Source: Rheinheimera salexigens
Lineage (GTDB): Bacteria; Pseudomonadota; Gammaproteobacteria; Enterobacterales; Alteromonadaceae
NCBI RefSeq assembly: GCF_001752395.1
Contig: NZ_MKEK01000001.1
Location: 2,409,147 to 2,473,146, forward strand
DNA length: 64,000 nucleotides
Reading direction: 5' to 3'
Shown here: positions 1 through 11,536 of the stretch, piece after piece
Layout: each line of letters starts with the position of its first letter
How positions within the stretch are numbered: the first letter of the stretch is position 1
Notes under the pieces: model-generated
What the model was told of the DNA's origin: nothing
What the model saw: only the letters and a program-made list of their open reading frames with translations
Databases searched by the model: none
Position numbers and translations under genes: made by a program

Positions 1-1203
1 TTTTGCGCGCTTCCGCTACGTGCAGAGCCGCAAGCACTGACATTACAACAGGCAATAGATAAAACACTGCAACACAACCCGCAGCTGCATCAGTTTAAAT
101 TTACCCAACAGCGACTGCTGGCAGAGCGTGATGTGCAAAGCCTTAAACCCGGTTATCAACTCGGTGTAGAGCTTGAGAACGTTGCGGGCACCGGAGAGGC
201 CAGAGGGCTGGCCGGTGCTGAGCTGACAGTCGCCTTATCTTCCGTGATAGAGCTGGATAACAAAGCTCAGTGGCGCGCTGCGGTAGTAGACGCCAGGCTC
301 AATACTCTTGATTGGCAGCAACAAGCGCAAACCCTCGATGTGCTGGCCGAACTTACCCGCAACTACATTAATCTGCTAGCCAGCCAGCAGGAATTGACAC
401 TGACAGAAGAGGCAGTAGAGCTCTCAGAAGCCCTGCTGCAAAGCGCTGAAAAACGTGCCGCCAGCGGTGCCTTGTCAGATGCTGAAATCATGAGGGCAAA
501 GGCGCAACTGGCTCAGGTTCAGATCGGGCGGGACGCCCTGTTGCAGCGCATTGAGCGGCAAAAGATAGCCATAGCACGTTTTTGGGGTGATACCAGCGCC
601 AACTTTAACGTTGTGGCAGGTAATTTGTTTGCTTTTGGTCAAAGCCGCCCTTTTGCCGAGCTGTATCAGCGGCTGCAACAATCGCCGGCGTTAACCATTT
701 TTGCCTCTGAACGTCGGTTAAAAGACGCTGAAGTGCGACTGGCGCAAAGCCAAAACCGCGCAGATCTGAGTTGGCAAGTAGGGGTAAGACGCTATCAGGC
801 CAGTGACGATACAGGCCTTACCTTTGGTATCTCAGTGCCATTATTTGCTGAACGTCGCAATAGTGCAGCCATCGAAGCTGCGCTGGCAGAGCGAAACAAT
901 GTCGAGTATCGGCAGCAGGATAGCTTACTGATCCTGCATGAACGCTTGTTTGATGCCTACTCGCAACGACAGCAATTTATTACCAGTCACCAACAGTTGG
1001 CGCAGTACGTGATCCCCAACCTGGAACAAGCGCTGGATCTTACGCGTGATGCATACCAGCGCGGGCGCTCAAATTATCAAGATTGGCTTAATGCCCAGCA
1101 AGAATTGTTGCAGGCAAAAAGACAAATACTGGAAACCGCCACTGCGGTGCTATTGAGCCAGGCGACGATTGAACAGCTTACCGCCGAGCCGGTAACGCAG
1201 TAA
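1..1203 (+). CDS. czcC: CzcC/CusC-like outer membrane efflux protein (5' partial)
   Basis: The frame is open from base 1, so the start lies outside the window. The visible part begins shortly before a typical TolC-family repeat (ALTLQQAIDKTLQHNPQL, about residues 12-29 of the visible part) and continues as long helical, Gln/Ala-rich coiled-coil sequence with two homologous halves. In known HME-RND systems this protein forms the outer membrane channel that carries metal cations out with CzcA and CzcB. It is followed 78 bases later by the adaptor gene and then the pump on the same strand, which fixes its role as the C component of a CBA operon. The metal specificity cannot be read from this protein alone. 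Confidence 0.88.
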   Translation, partial: FCALPLRAEPQALTLQQAIDKTLQHNPQLHQFKFTQQRLLAERDVQSLKPGYQLGVELENVAGTGEARGLAGAELTVALSSVIELDNKAQWRAAVVDARLNTLDWQQQAQTLDVLAELTRNYINLLASQQELTLTEEAVELSEALLQSAEKRAASGALSDAEIMRAKAQLAQVQIGRDALLQRIERQKIAIARFWGDTSANFNVVAGNLFAFGQSRPFAELYQRLQQSPALTIFASERRLKDAEVRLAQSQNRADLSWQVGVRRYQASDDTGLTFGISVPLFAERRNSAAIEAALAERNNVEYRQQDSLLILHERLFDAYSQRQQFITSHQQLAQYVIPNLEQALDLTRDAYQRGRSNYQDWLNAQQELLQAKRQILETATAVLLSQATIEQLTAEPVTQ

Positions 1204-1281
1204 CTGACAAGATTATTGCCCCGGTGCCGCACTTCATTAACTGTGCGACGTGGCAAACAGAATATACAGGAAGATAGCATT

Positions 1282-2319
1282 ATGAAGTCACATGTAACAC
1301 TGGCAATGTTTATTGCAGCCTGGCTGATGCCGATGCAAGTAATGGCCGCCAATGAGCAAGAACATGCGCATGTCCATGCCAAAGAGCAAGCGGTAAAACC
1401 GCAATCTGACGCTAAGAAAAATGAAGAGCACGAAAAACACGGCGAGAACGAAGAACATGAAGAACACAATGAGCATGAAGGGCACGACGAAAACGACGAG
1501 CATGAACACAATGAAACCCTGAGCAGCCGCATTAGTGATGATATGGCTACGGCGGTAAATATTGTCACAGACCGTGCTGACAGCCAGCGATTACGCCAAC
1601 ATCAGGTTGTTTATGGCAAGCTTAGCGCTGATCCAAACCGCATCAGCCATGTTAATGCCCGTTTTCCCGGTATTCTTACCTCGGTGAAATTCTCGCTGGG
1701 TGACAGCGTAAAAGCAGGCGATGTACTGGCCGTTGTTGAGTCAAATGAGAGCTTAAATACCTATGCCATTAAAGCACCAATTGACGGCGTTATTATTCAG
1801 CGCAGCGCCAATGTTGGTGAGGTCGCACAGCAGCAGACGCTATTCAGCATTGCTGATTTTGGCAGCCTGTGGGCAGATTTTCGCCTGTACCCGTCACAAC
1901 AAGTTGCTGTCGCGACAGGACAAAACGTGGTCATTCTGGCCGCTGACACTGAGATTAACGGCGTAATTGCACATATCATCCCGTCATTAACCCAGCCCTA
2001 TCAACTGGCCAGAGTTAAGCTGGATAACCGTGACGGTAAACTGTCGTCCGGGCAATTAATCGAGGGTGCTGTAATAAGCGGTGAATTCAACGTTGAGCTT
2101 GCCGTTAAAAAATCGGCCATTCAAATACTGGACAATCAAAGCGGTGTCTTCGTGAAAAACAATACCGAATATGTCTTTACCCCATTGCAGCTTGGCCGTA
2201 GCGACATGGATTATGTCGAAGTGATTGCCGGTTTAAAGCCCGGCCAGTGGTATGTCACGACAAATAGCTATCTGTTAAAAGCGGATATTGAGAAATCTGA
2301 AGCCGAGCACGCGCATTAA
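1282..2319 (+). CDS. czcB: CzcB/CusB-like periplasmic adaptor (membrane fusion protein)
   Basis: About 345 residues. I chose the ATG at 1282 over upstream in-frame codons because it has an AGGAAG ribosome site and opens with a signal-like segment (MKSHVTLAMFIAAWLMP). Residues about 25-80 are extremely His/Glu-rich with many EH, HEH and GHDE repeats, a likely metal-scavenging segment. A biotinyl-lipoyl-like hairpin (KAPIDGVIIQRSANVGEVA) and beta-barrel segments follow, as in HlyD-family adaptors. In the family this subunit bridges the inner membrane pump and the outer membrane channel. It sits between czcC and czcA with 9 bases to czcA, so the three are surely co-transcribed. Confidence 0.9.
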   Translation: MKSHVTLAMFIAAWLMPMQVMAANEQEHAHVHAKEQAVKPQSDAKKNEEHEKHGENEEHEEHNEHEGHDENDEHEHNETLSSRISDDMATAVNIVTDRADSQRLRQHQVVYGKLSADPNRISHVNARFPGILTSVKFSLGDSVKAGDVLAVVESNESLNTYAIKAPIDGVIIQRSANVGEVAQQQTLFSIADFGSLWADFRLYPSQQVAVATGQNVVILAADTEINGVIAHIIPSLTQPYQLARVKLDNRDGKLSSGQLIEGAVISGEFNVELAVKKSAIQILDNQSGVFVKNNTEYVFTPLQLGRSDMDYVEVIAGLKPGQWYVTTNSYLLKADIEKSEAEHAH

Positions 2320-5451
<3,132 letters not shown>

Positions 5452-5462
5452 TCATTAACCTG

Positions 5463-5491
5463 CTTCGCTGCAGCATTGGGCTGCAGCGAAG
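5463..5491 (+). terminator. Hairpin downstream of czcCBA
   Basis: A perfect 11-bp stem (CTTCGCTGCAG with CTGCAGCGAAG) and 7-base loop starts 12 bases after the czcA stop. It lacks a clean U-tract (AACGTTTTGG follows), so it may be a weak or bidirectional terminator between convergent czcA and the DUF3703 gene. Confidence 0.5.
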
Positions 5492-5516
5492 AACGTTTTG
5501 GCAATAGTATGGGTGT

Positions 5517-5927
5517 TTATGCTAATACGATTAAAACGATAACCGCGTAAATAGTCAGGCGTATTAAGACGTCCCGCCAAATGGGGCTGTCAGCTAGCAA
5601 GGGTTGCAAGTCAGCTGGCAAGGGCACTGGCTTTAAAGCAGAGATATTCGCGCCTCCAGGATTTCCCCTTGGAACCCAACCAAATATAAAACCCGGAACC
5701 GTTGCTATCAAACGGACGATCTGACCAATAACCTCGCGATTATCATTGCGTTTAAGCCCAATTCGTAACATCTGCCAGTGCGTCGCTATGTGCGGTATAA
5801 AATATCTCTGCCCTAAAATATGCGCTCTTTCAAGAGACTTAAACGCATTGTCTAAATCATTGACTTGTTCAGCCTCCATGGCTGAGCGCATACTGATTTG
5901 GTACTCATGTTTAATTTTTTTATTCAT
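5517..5927 (-). CDS. DUF3703 family protein
   Basis: 136 residues with the DUF3703 pattern: an N-terminal helical pair (LDNAFKSLERAHILGQRY), a conserved THWQMLRIGLKR segment, then GFIFGWVPRGNPGGANIS and one C-terminal transmembrane helix (LIRLTIYAVIVLIVLA). The biochemical role is unknown; family members are often found beside czc/cus metal efflux genes, and this one is convergent with czcA just upstream. A small membrane-anchored accessory protein of metal resistance is a reasonable inference, not shown by the sequence. Confidence 0.75.
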   Translation of the reverse strand: MNKKIKHEYQISMRSAMEAEQVNDLDNAFKSLERAHILGQRYFIPHIATHWQMLRIGLKRNDNREVIGQIVRLIATVPGFIFGWVPRGNPGGANISALKPVPLPADLQPLLADSPIWRDVLIRLTIYAVIVLIVLA

Positions 5928-6089
5928 TTACTATCACTAAGATAATGAGTCTGCGAAAGAAAAGAGCTATCCTCGATCGCTAAATAAGAGACGCGAAGCA
6001 TATCACTGATTATTAAATTAAAGCTTAACTTAAGTGTACTCTTTAGAGACTACATACATTAGATAATGATAAGACATAGATTCTATTCT

Positions 6090-6221
6090 GCACTTTAATG
6101 TGCATTAAAGTGCAGATTTTTAACTAGATCAGCAACAAAGTGTATACCTTGTCACTAACATAGTGAATTCTGATACAGCTGTCACTACCTTAGCTAAAAT
6201 TTACAATTATGCAACACAGAT
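6090..6221. repeat. 132-bp diverged repeat, copy A (with dyads)
   Basis: Aligns without gaps to 51619-51750 (94 of 132 positions identical by my hand count), same orientation. It starts with a 10-bp inverted repeat TGCACTTTAA/TTAAAGTGCA with a 6-base loop (6089-6114), then has dyads of the form TCACTA-N3-TAGTGA and ends ...GCAACACA. It lies in the 539-base gap between the DUF3703 and immunity genes; the rest of that gap (5928-6089, 6222-6340) shows nothing I recognise. It could be a transposon end with repeated transposase sites or a multi-operator region. Confidence 0.6.
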
Positions 6222-6340
6222 AAGCTGCATGAGCGTATAGAACGCTGATGCTTAGTAATGTGAGTTCAAGCGAATAGCGGCGTATTCTCCGAGGCCTGTT
6301 TCAGGTGTGTTTTGAAAATCATCACTGGTAAAAAGAAAAA

Positions 6341-6363
6341 TCCCCAGCGAGGAATGCTGGGGA
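6341..6363 (-). terminator. Rho-independent terminator of the toxin/immunity unit
   Basis: 8-bp GC-rich stem TCCCCAGC/GCTGGGGA, 7-base loop, followed on the minus strand by TTTTTCTTTTT. It lies about 100 bases after the immunity gene stop. Confidence 0.75.
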
Positions 6364-6466
6364 CTAAAATTGCTCTACTACCTTGCGATCAGCCTAGCTG
6401 AACTTCCTGCTTAAAGTTCTTTTGTTTAGGTTATCAGAGTTCTTATCAGAGGAAGTCCGACTTCAT

Positions 6467-7039
6467 TTAAAAAATGTTTAATAAATCTTCATCAAATCTT
6501 ACGCCTGTGAGATGGTGATTTTCACAGCATTGTTTAAATGCTTCAGATACGAATAATGCTTTATAGCCCTCAAGCTCAGACTTAAAAATGTTTAAGTCCT
6601 GCAGGCTATCTTCATCAAAGACAAGTGTTTCTAATCCGCACTCAAACCCGTCCAGGTATTTTTTTAAGCATAACTCTGCCTGCTCTTTTCCTGCAGACAG
6701 ACAGTTGAAAAAGTCATAGTAAACACCATCAATTATCAGCGGCAATAACTCACCGTCTTTCGCAATTAACGGCATCAGGCACTCTTTCGCTTTACTGTTC
6801 AGCAGTAAGAAGCCCCCCCAAAACGATACGTCAGGTAGCGGTGTTCCATTTTGAAACGGTTCGCTTAAAGGACATTCTGGCTGCACCCAGCGTTCTTTAA
6901 TGCTCTCGTGCAATCTGGAAAACCGGCGAACCAACTTTAAATCTGTATCACCAATCAACTTGGCCACTTGTATCAGATCCAAATCCGGCACTTCGTACGA
7001 ATTAATCTCTCGTTTTAAGCGATAAACTTTCGTGCTCAT
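6467..7039 (-). CDS. Probable immunity protein (Imm11/DUF1629-like)
   Basis: 190 residues, soluble, acidic, no signal peptide or membrane segment. The layout (N-terminal YRLKREINSYEVPDLDL, middle PLPDVSFWGGFLLLNSKAKE, then FVSEAFKQCCENHHLTGVRF at the C-terminus) resembles Imm11/DUF1629 immunity proteins of polymorphic toxin systems; the match is by eye and moderate. It starts 20 bases after the stop of the AHH-nuclease gene on the same strand, the classic toxin-immunity order, and shares its terminator. Its likely job is to bind and neutralise that nuclease in the producing cell. If the family assignment is wrong, the genetic context still favours an immunity role. Confidence 0.65.
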   Translation of the reverse strand: MSTKVYRLKREINSYEVPDLDLIQVAKLIGDTDLKLVRRFSRLHESIKERWVQPECPLSEPFQNGTPLPDVSFWGGFLLLNSKAKECLMPLIAKDGELLPLIIDGVYYDFFNCLSAGKEQAELCLKKYLDGFECGLETLVFDEDSLQDLNIFKSELEGYKALFVSEAFKQCCENHHLTGVRFDEDLLNIF

Positions 7040-7059
7040 AATTAACTACTTCTTTTTTC

Positions 7060-7764
7060 TTAAAGGATTTTAACCGGATGCGTGCCAGTTTTAAGCTGCA
7101 CTTTAACAGCATGAAGCCGATTTAAATAAAGTGCTTCAGGCAGATTGTCATTAGACAGCAAATCACTAATCCACTCTTCATACTGATAGGTATGCAGCTT
7201 GCGGTGAGCAGGGGCTTCAGGAGTAGCCCAATCATCAGGGGTATTTCGGGTAAAGTTTCTCAACCACACACCGTTTACAGGATCGTTAATACCAATGCCG
7301 TACTGATGCAAATTAAGCCGACAAGTCAACATATCCACTTTCAAATATCGGCCTTTGCCTGGAATAATATGGTGGGCTTCATGAAATGATGTCGGCTTCA
7401 CTTCGCCAACGGCTCGCAAATTTCTTACAAGACGCTTTGTTGGGTGGTGTTCCTCAGTCTGCAATTCAGTAGTGGATTTTAACTTATTAGCTGCACGGTA
7501 ATCGGTCAGCTGTGTTTGCAATCTGACATGGGCGGCGATCTTTCGCCGCTCCATCCGTAAATGCTTTTGGTCACGCTCACACTTAGCAATTCGCTGTAGT
7601 TTGGCTTGTGGACACTCGTTTTTGGGTGCAGCTTTATTTCGCTCAAGATGAAACGCTCGGGCCTTAACCTCATAGTTATAGATAACCATTTCGAGTGGGC
7701 TTGGGTTCAACGGGCGTTGCGGCATTGGCATAGCAGGAAAGTTATGTGCAGTAGTCGGTTTCAT
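7060..7764 (-). CDS. AHH-type HNH nuclease, toxin-like
   Basis: 234 residues. The C-terminal half has the AHH nuclease signature FHEAHHIIPGKG (about residues 131-142), then RLNLHQYGIGINDPVNGVWL and a final HRKLHTYQYEEWISDLL, as in AHH/HNH toxin domains that cut nucleic acid. Residues 1-120 are basic and helical with no PAAR, VgrG, Rhs or signal sequence visible, so the secretion route is unclear; it could be a cargo effector or an orphan toxin moved from a longer protein. Paired with the downstream immunity gene. No T6SS or contact-inhibition gene is visible in the window. Confidence 0.75.
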   Translation of the reverse strand: MKPTTAHNFPAMPMPQRPLNPSPLEMVIYNYEVKARAFHLERNKAAPKNECPQAKLQRIAKCERDQKHLRMERRKIAAHVRLQTQLTDYRAANKLKSTTELQTEEHHPTKRLVRNLRAVGEVKPTSFHEAHHIIPGKGRYLKVDMLTCRLNLHQYGIGINDPVNGVWLRNFTRNTPDDWATPEAPAHRKLHTYQYEEWISDLLSNDNLPEALYLNRLHAVKVQLKTGTHPVKIL

Positions 7765-7881
7765 CCTGAAGTTTACTCCCTATTTCTCTCAACAGTTGAC
7801 CGCATTCTATTATCTGAGCCATTTGACATCAATCATTTGTAAATCTATTTTTAACCAATAATTCACTTTTAGGATTTGGTT

Positions 7882-8127
7882 ATGGATAATCAGCGTGTTA
7901 CTGAACAACAGGCAGTGCAACTTCTACAGCAATGGAATGGTGTTGGTCATGATTTGCCGTCTCTGGCAAAAATCAAACCGGCCAGCGATGAACAGTCAAT
8001 ACTGCTATTACTACCCGGCTATTTGTGTAACCAGTGGTATCAGGTAGGTGAAACCTATAGCTGCTATACAGAGGCATTAACCTGCTTAGGCACTCTGATA
8101 GATAGAAGTCGAACGGCAATGCAATAA
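7882..8127 (+). CDS. Small hypothetical protein upstream of umuDC
   Basis: 81 residues from the ATG at 7882, preceded by TTTTAGGA at good spacing; an in-frame TTG six bases upstream is a weaker alternative. Mostly helical N-terminus (VTEQQAVQLLQQWNGVG) and a central hydrophobic stretch LLLLPGYLCNQWY. I do not recognise the family. It is on the same strand as umuDC but lies before the LexA box, so it need not share SOS control. Confidence 0.55.
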   Translation: MDNQRVTEQQAVQLLQQWNGVGHDLPSLAKIKPASDEQSILLLLPGYLCNQWYQVGETYSCYTEALTCLGTLIDRSRTAMQ

Positions 8128-8188
8128 CCGAACTGAGCGCGAATTACAGTCACCGGTATCAGAATTGCCAATTCTGGCTTGCCTGATA

Positions 8189-8208
8189 TACTGTATATAT
8201 ATACATAT
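8189..8208 (+). promoter_or_regulatory. LexA (SOS) box of umuDC
   Basis: TACTGTATATATATACATAT matches the gammaproteobacterial LexA consensus (CTG-N10-CAG in an AT-rich core) at 17 of 20 positions, the last CAG being CAT. It ends 11 bases before the umuD start, the expected place for repression. Confidence 0.85.
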
Positions 8209-8219
8209 ATGAGGTGGGT

Positions 8220-8651
8220 ATGTCAGCAGTATTTATTGGTAATGCCGATTTCTGGCCGAAACAACAAATTCCCTTCTATAGCGATCCGGTCAAGGCGGGC
8301 TTTCCCTCACCGGCACAAGATTATGTTGAGCGAACGCTAGACTTGAATGAGCTGTGTATTCGCCACCCTAATGCTACGTTTTTTGTTCGGGTTGAGGGTG
8401 ATTCGATGATAGAGACAGGTATTTATGATGGTGATGTATTGGTAGTAGACCGCTCCGTAGATGCCGAACATGGTGATATCGTGGTAGCAGCAGTAGGCAA
8501 CGAGTTTACGGTTAAAGAGCTATGTACCCGGCCATCGCTTATGTTGTTACCGCGCAATCCGGCTTACAAACCGATACGACCACGTAACGGTGAAGAGCTG
8601 AACATCTTTGGCGTAGTGACCAACGTTATTAGGCAAATGAAACGCAAATGA
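8220..8651 (+). CDS. umuD: UmuD, SOS-induced polymerase V accessory protein
   Basis: 143 residues from the ATG at 8220 (an in-frame GTG at 8214 overlaps the ribosome site GAGG, so I reject it). The self-cleavage site is A26-G27 (VKAGFPSP), as in LexA-type cleavage, and the Ser/Lys catalytic pair is S62 (VEGDSMIE) and K99 (FTVKEL), with the 37-residue spacing of the family. RecA-stimulated cleavage gives UmuD', which joins UmuC in DNA polymerase V for translesion synthesis. It overlaps umuC by 4 bases and has a LexA box directly upstream. Confidence 0.94.
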   Translation: MSAVFIGNADFWPKQQIPFYSDPVKAGFPSPAQDYVERTLDLNELCIRHPNATFFVRVEGDSMIETGIYDGDVLVVDRSVDAEHGDIVVAAVGNEFTVKELCTRPSLMLLPRNPAYKPIRPRNGEELNIFGVVTNVIRQMKRK

Positions 8652-9925
8652 TAACACCGGTATTTGCACTGGTAGACTGCAATAACTTTTACGCCAGCTG
8701 CGAAAAGTTATTCCGACCTGACCTAACAGACAAGCCGGTCGTTGTGTTATCTAACAATGATGGCTGTGTGGTCGCCCGGTCTAAAGAAGCGAAGAAACTC
8801 GGCATTAAAATGGGTGTTCCGGTATTTCAGATTCGTGAGTTAATCCAGAAACATGGTGTAGTGGCATTCTCTTCCAATTATGCGCTGTATGCCGATATGT
8901 CACAGCGCGTTATGAACACCCTTGAAAGTCTGGCTCCTCGGGTGGAAGTGTATTCTATCGACGAATCTTTTCTGGATTTAACCGGCGTTGATTTTAGCCA
9001 GAGCCTTACAGACTTTGGCATGCAGGTACGAAAAGTCGTACAAAAGTACACAGGGATTACCGTTTGTGTGGGTATAGCGCCAACCAAAACATTGGCTAAA
9101 CTGGCTAACCATGCTGCCAAAACCTGGCCCAAAACCGGTGGTGTGGTGGATTTAACTGACAAAGTGCGCCAGCGCAAGTTATTGGCCTTGTTGCCGGTAA
9201 ATGAGGTTTGGGGTATCGGCGGCAAGCTGACTAAGCGGTTACAGCAACTTGGTATTAATACTGCACTGCAACTTGCCGACGCTGACCCAGAGTATATTCG
9301 TCAGCAATTTTCTGTAGTGGTTGAGCGCACTGTACGAGAACTTAACGGCGAAAGCTGTATTGCACTGGAAGAGATGGCACCGACTAAAAAACAGATTGTC
9401 AGCAGCCGCGCCTTTGGTGAACGCATCACTGATAAACAACAAATGCGTGAGGCAATAAGCGAATACATCAGCCGTGCTTGCAAGAAGCTGCGCCAAGAGC
9501 AGCAAACCGCAAAACACTTAACGGTATTCTTACGTACCAGCCCGTTTAGTGACAAAGATGCTCCTTATAGTGCCAGCAAAAGTGTTGAACTTGATAGACC
9601 AAGTAGCGATACACGAATCTTTCTTATACATGCAATGCAGCTGCTTGATGGTCTATGGCTAAACGGTTACCGCTATGCCAAAGCAGGAGTAATGCTGGCC
9701 GACTTCTATGATCCCGGCGTGTGTCAACCTGGCCTGTTTGATGAACCCATGGTACAAAAAGAAACTGACCAAAAACTGATGCAGCTAATGGATACCCTTA
9801 ATAGCAAACATAGCAAGACACTTTGGTTCGCCAGCCAGGGTACAAAGCAAGAATGGGGTATGAAACGCGAGCTGCTCTCGCCGGCTTACACAACAAACTG
9901 GCGAGAACTTCCGATAGCTAGATAA
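8648..9925 (+). CDS. umuC: UmuC, catalytic subunit of DNA polymerase V
   Basis: 425 residues, normal UmuC length. Y-family palm motifs are present: LVDCNNFYASCEK (D10) and YSIDESFLDL (Asp/Glu near residue 103), plus the steric region NNDGCVVARSKEAKKLG. Helix-hairpin-helix VNEVWGIGGKLTKRLQQLG follows near residue 190. PGLFDEP near residue 361 is a likely beta-clamp binding motif. It is translationally coupled to umuD by an ATGA overlap and makes an error-prone polymerase for damaged templates. All key residues look intact, so the operon is probably functional. Confidence 0.95.
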   Translation: MITPVFALVDCNNFYASCEKLFRPDLTDKPVVVLSNNDGCVVARSKEAKKLGIKMGVPVFQIRELIQKHGVVAFSSNYALYADMSQRVMNTLESLAPRVEVYSIDESFLDLTGVDFSQSLTDFGMQVRKVVQKYTGITVCVGIAPTKTLAKLANHAAKTWPKTGGVVDLTDKVRQRKLLALLPVNEVWGIGGKLTKRLQQLGINTALQLADADPEYIRQQFSVVVERTVRELNGESCIALEEMAPTKKQIVSSRAFGERITDKQQMREAISEYISRACKKLRQEQQTAKHLTVFLRTSPFSDKDAPYSASKSVELDRPSSDTRIFLIHAMQLLDGLWLNGYRYAKAGVMLADFYDPGVCQPGLFDEPMVQKETDQKLMQLMDTLNSKHSKTLWFASQGTKQEWGMKRELLSPAYTTNWRELPIAR

Positions 9926-9998
9926 TTTCCGCTTTGAGCGAAAAGCAGAGATTCAGCACCTCAACACAATCCGCATGCGAATGACCGCTTTTACCGCA

Positions 9999-10021
9999 AA
10001 ACCGGACATGAAGCCCGGTTT
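9999..10021. terminator. Hairpin between umuC and intI
   Basis: AAACCGG/CCGGTTT stem with a 9-base loop followed by TATTTAAAA; placed between the convergent ends of umuC and intI, so it may serve both. Confidence 0.45.
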
Positions 10022-10034
10022 ATTTAAAACGAAA

Positions 10035-10994
10035 TTATCGGTCTATAGGGCTAATTGTCCCTGATGAATGTTGACCGATGACATGTGTATATATTTGAGT
10101 TGTCTTCAAATCCGTATGCCCTAACAGCTCTTGAACTGTACGAATGTCTGTTCCCGCTTTTAAAAGCTGCGTTGCGAAAGAGTGCCTGAATGTGTGTGCG
10201 GTAACGTGTTTCTGAACACCTGACCGTATAACAGCGCTCCTTAATTTCTTTGTTAGGGACGTCCAATGCAAGTGATGGCGGCAAACATATCCATCCACTG
10301 GATGCTTACACCTGACAGATGATGGGAATATAAATTGCCACTTAAAATCAGAAATTGCGTAAGGGTATTTTCGAGCGAGCCCTGGCGGGAGACTTGTTTT
10401 ACCCTCACCTTCGCAAAGATCCTTTTCATGAAGATCACGAACCTTTTCAATATGCAATTTAAGGGGTTCAGCAAGCTTTTCAGGTAACATCGTGACTCGA
10501 TCTTTACCGCCTTTGCCACGAAATACATAGACATTCCTTGACTCAAAATCGATATCTTTAACTCTTAGCATTAATAGTTCTGCTTTCCTTAGCCCACAAC
10601 CATATAAAAGCGAAAACATCAGTTTATAGCTACCGGATAGCTGATTGATGATACTCATTGCTTCGTTATGAGATAAGACGGATGGAACCCGTTTAGGTGC
10701 GCGTGCTTTTATCGTATCAGGTAGTAAAGTAAGTTCTCTCTGAAGTATATGTTTATACATGAAGACGATAGCGCAAAGCGCCAAGTTTTGAGTAGACGCC
10801 GTAACTTGTCGGTTTACGGCTAAATATGTCAAAAAATTAGTTACCTCTTGTTCCCCCATGTTCTTAGGATGCTGTTTTTTGTTAAACAAAATGAAGCGTT
10901 TTATCCAAAGTAAATAGGTTTTTTCAGTCTGAATTGAGTAATGCTTGGTTCGCATAACCTGTCTGATGCTTTCAAGGAAAGGTGAACGAGTCAT
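10035..10994 (-). CDS. intI: Integron integrase IntI
   Basis: 319 residues. Tyrosine recombinase residues are all visible: R136 ([10 protein letters not shown]), K162/K164 region, H267-R270 (HTFRHSFA), H293 (LLGHTDL) and Y302 (TTQIYTH). The extra domain that separates IntI from XerC/D is present at about residues 206-235 ([20 protein letters not shown]), which binds the extrahelical bases of folded attC. It inserts and excises gene cassettes at attI. It points away from two cassettes with proper attC sites beginning about 270 bases upstream, the canonical integron layout. No frameshift is seen, so it may be active. It is of chromosomal type, not the class 1 enzyme. Confidence 0.95.
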   Translation of the reverse strand: MTRSPFLESIRQVMRTKHYSIQTEKTYLLWIKRFILFNKKQHPKNMGEQEVTNFLTYLAVNRQVTASTQNLALCAIVFMYKHILQRELTLLPDTIKARAPKRVPSVLSHNEAMSIINQLSGSYKLMFSLLYGCGLRKAELLMLRVKDIDFESRNVYVFRGKGGKDRVTMLPEKLAEPLKLHIEKVRDLHEKDLCEGEGKTSLPPGLARKYPYAISDFKWQFIFPSSVRCKHPVDGYVCRHHLHWTSLTKKLRSAVIRSGVQKHVTAHTFRHSFATQLLKAGTDIRTVQELLGHTDLKTTQIYTHVIGQHSSGTISPIDR

Positions 10995-11022
10995 GTAAGC
11001 TCCTTTGTTGATTATCGAGTGT

Positions 11023-11139
11023 GTTACTGAGACTTCTCAGTAACACCTGATGATAAGGATGCTAAATCAAGATAAGGCATTGATATTAATAATATTACCC
11101 CGTTTTGGGGTGGAGGCATTACTGAGAAGTCTCAGTAAT
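11023..11139. promoter_or_regulatory. Paired palindromes in the intI upstream/attI region
   Basis: Two perfect 22-bp palindromes with the same core, TTACTGAGA-NN-TCTCAGTAA, at 11023-11044 and 11118-11139, 95 bases apart; a third, degenerate half-copy (GTTACTGAGAGGTCT) lies at 11235-11249, just before the first cassette. The first is 29 bases from the intI start, so binding there could repress intI. The CTG-N8-CAG spacing differs from a LexA box. The remaining bases of 10995-11319 hold no gene. Confidence 0.6.
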
Positions 11140-11260
11140 GTCGTAAATTAAAAGTAAATTAAGTCCTTAACTAGCTTCTTAAGTTATTGATTTTCAGTAA
11201 ACTCATAGGTATAAATTTGTTTTGCCTTTCGGATGTTACTGAGAGGTCTACATAATAACT

Positions 11261-11267
11261 GTTATGC
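11261..11267 (+). other. attI/cassette 1 junction (core GTTATGC)
   Basis: GTTATGC matches the GTTRRRY core. Its extended form GTTATGCGT is the reverse complement of the left core ACGCATAAC of the first attC (11535-11543), as expected for a cassette inserted here; this makes cassette 1 span about 11262-11622. Confidence 0.7.
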
Positions 11268-11319
11268 GTAATATGTGTCTACCGCATAGCTTTTAACATC
11301 TGACACATGGAGATATCAA

Positions 11320-11502
11320 ATGAAAAAATTAACATGGTTATTCGCGGCATCACTACTTTCTTGGTCGACTGCAAGCTTTGCATCTCCTTTAATGGAGCAA
11401 TGGGCTGGTACTGGCGCGGATGCAGATAAGATTTTTTGCAAGTATGGTGATGGCGAAGTAAAAGTTATCTATGGCAATCAAAACTGTCCTCTATCTAATT
11501 AA
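11320..11502 (+). CDS. Cassette 1: small secreted protein of unknown function
   Basis: 60 residues with a clear signal peptide (MKKLTWLFAASLLSWSTASFA) and a mature part of about 39 residues containing two Cys (FCKYGD, QNCPLSN), which could form a disulfide. Start ATG has ATGGAGATATCAA upstream. It is the only gene of the first integron cassette, with an attC 35 bases downstream. I know no family for it. Confidence 0.7.
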   Translation: MKKLTWLFAASLLSWSTASFASPLMEQWAGTGADADKIFCKYGDGEVKVIYGNQNCPLSN

Positions 11503-11536
11503 GCCTACTCTTAACAACCGTAGTGTTGTGCAATAC

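Noticed and set aside
1288-1509. Minus-strand open frame inside the His-rich part of czcB
   Set aside because: It is a shadow of the CAT/GAA-rich codons; hydrophobic only because His/Glu codons read as Met/Phe/Val on the other strand.
11023-11044. LexA box controlling intI
   Set aside because: The palindrome has CTG-N8-CAG spacing, not N10, and it recurs away from the promoter.
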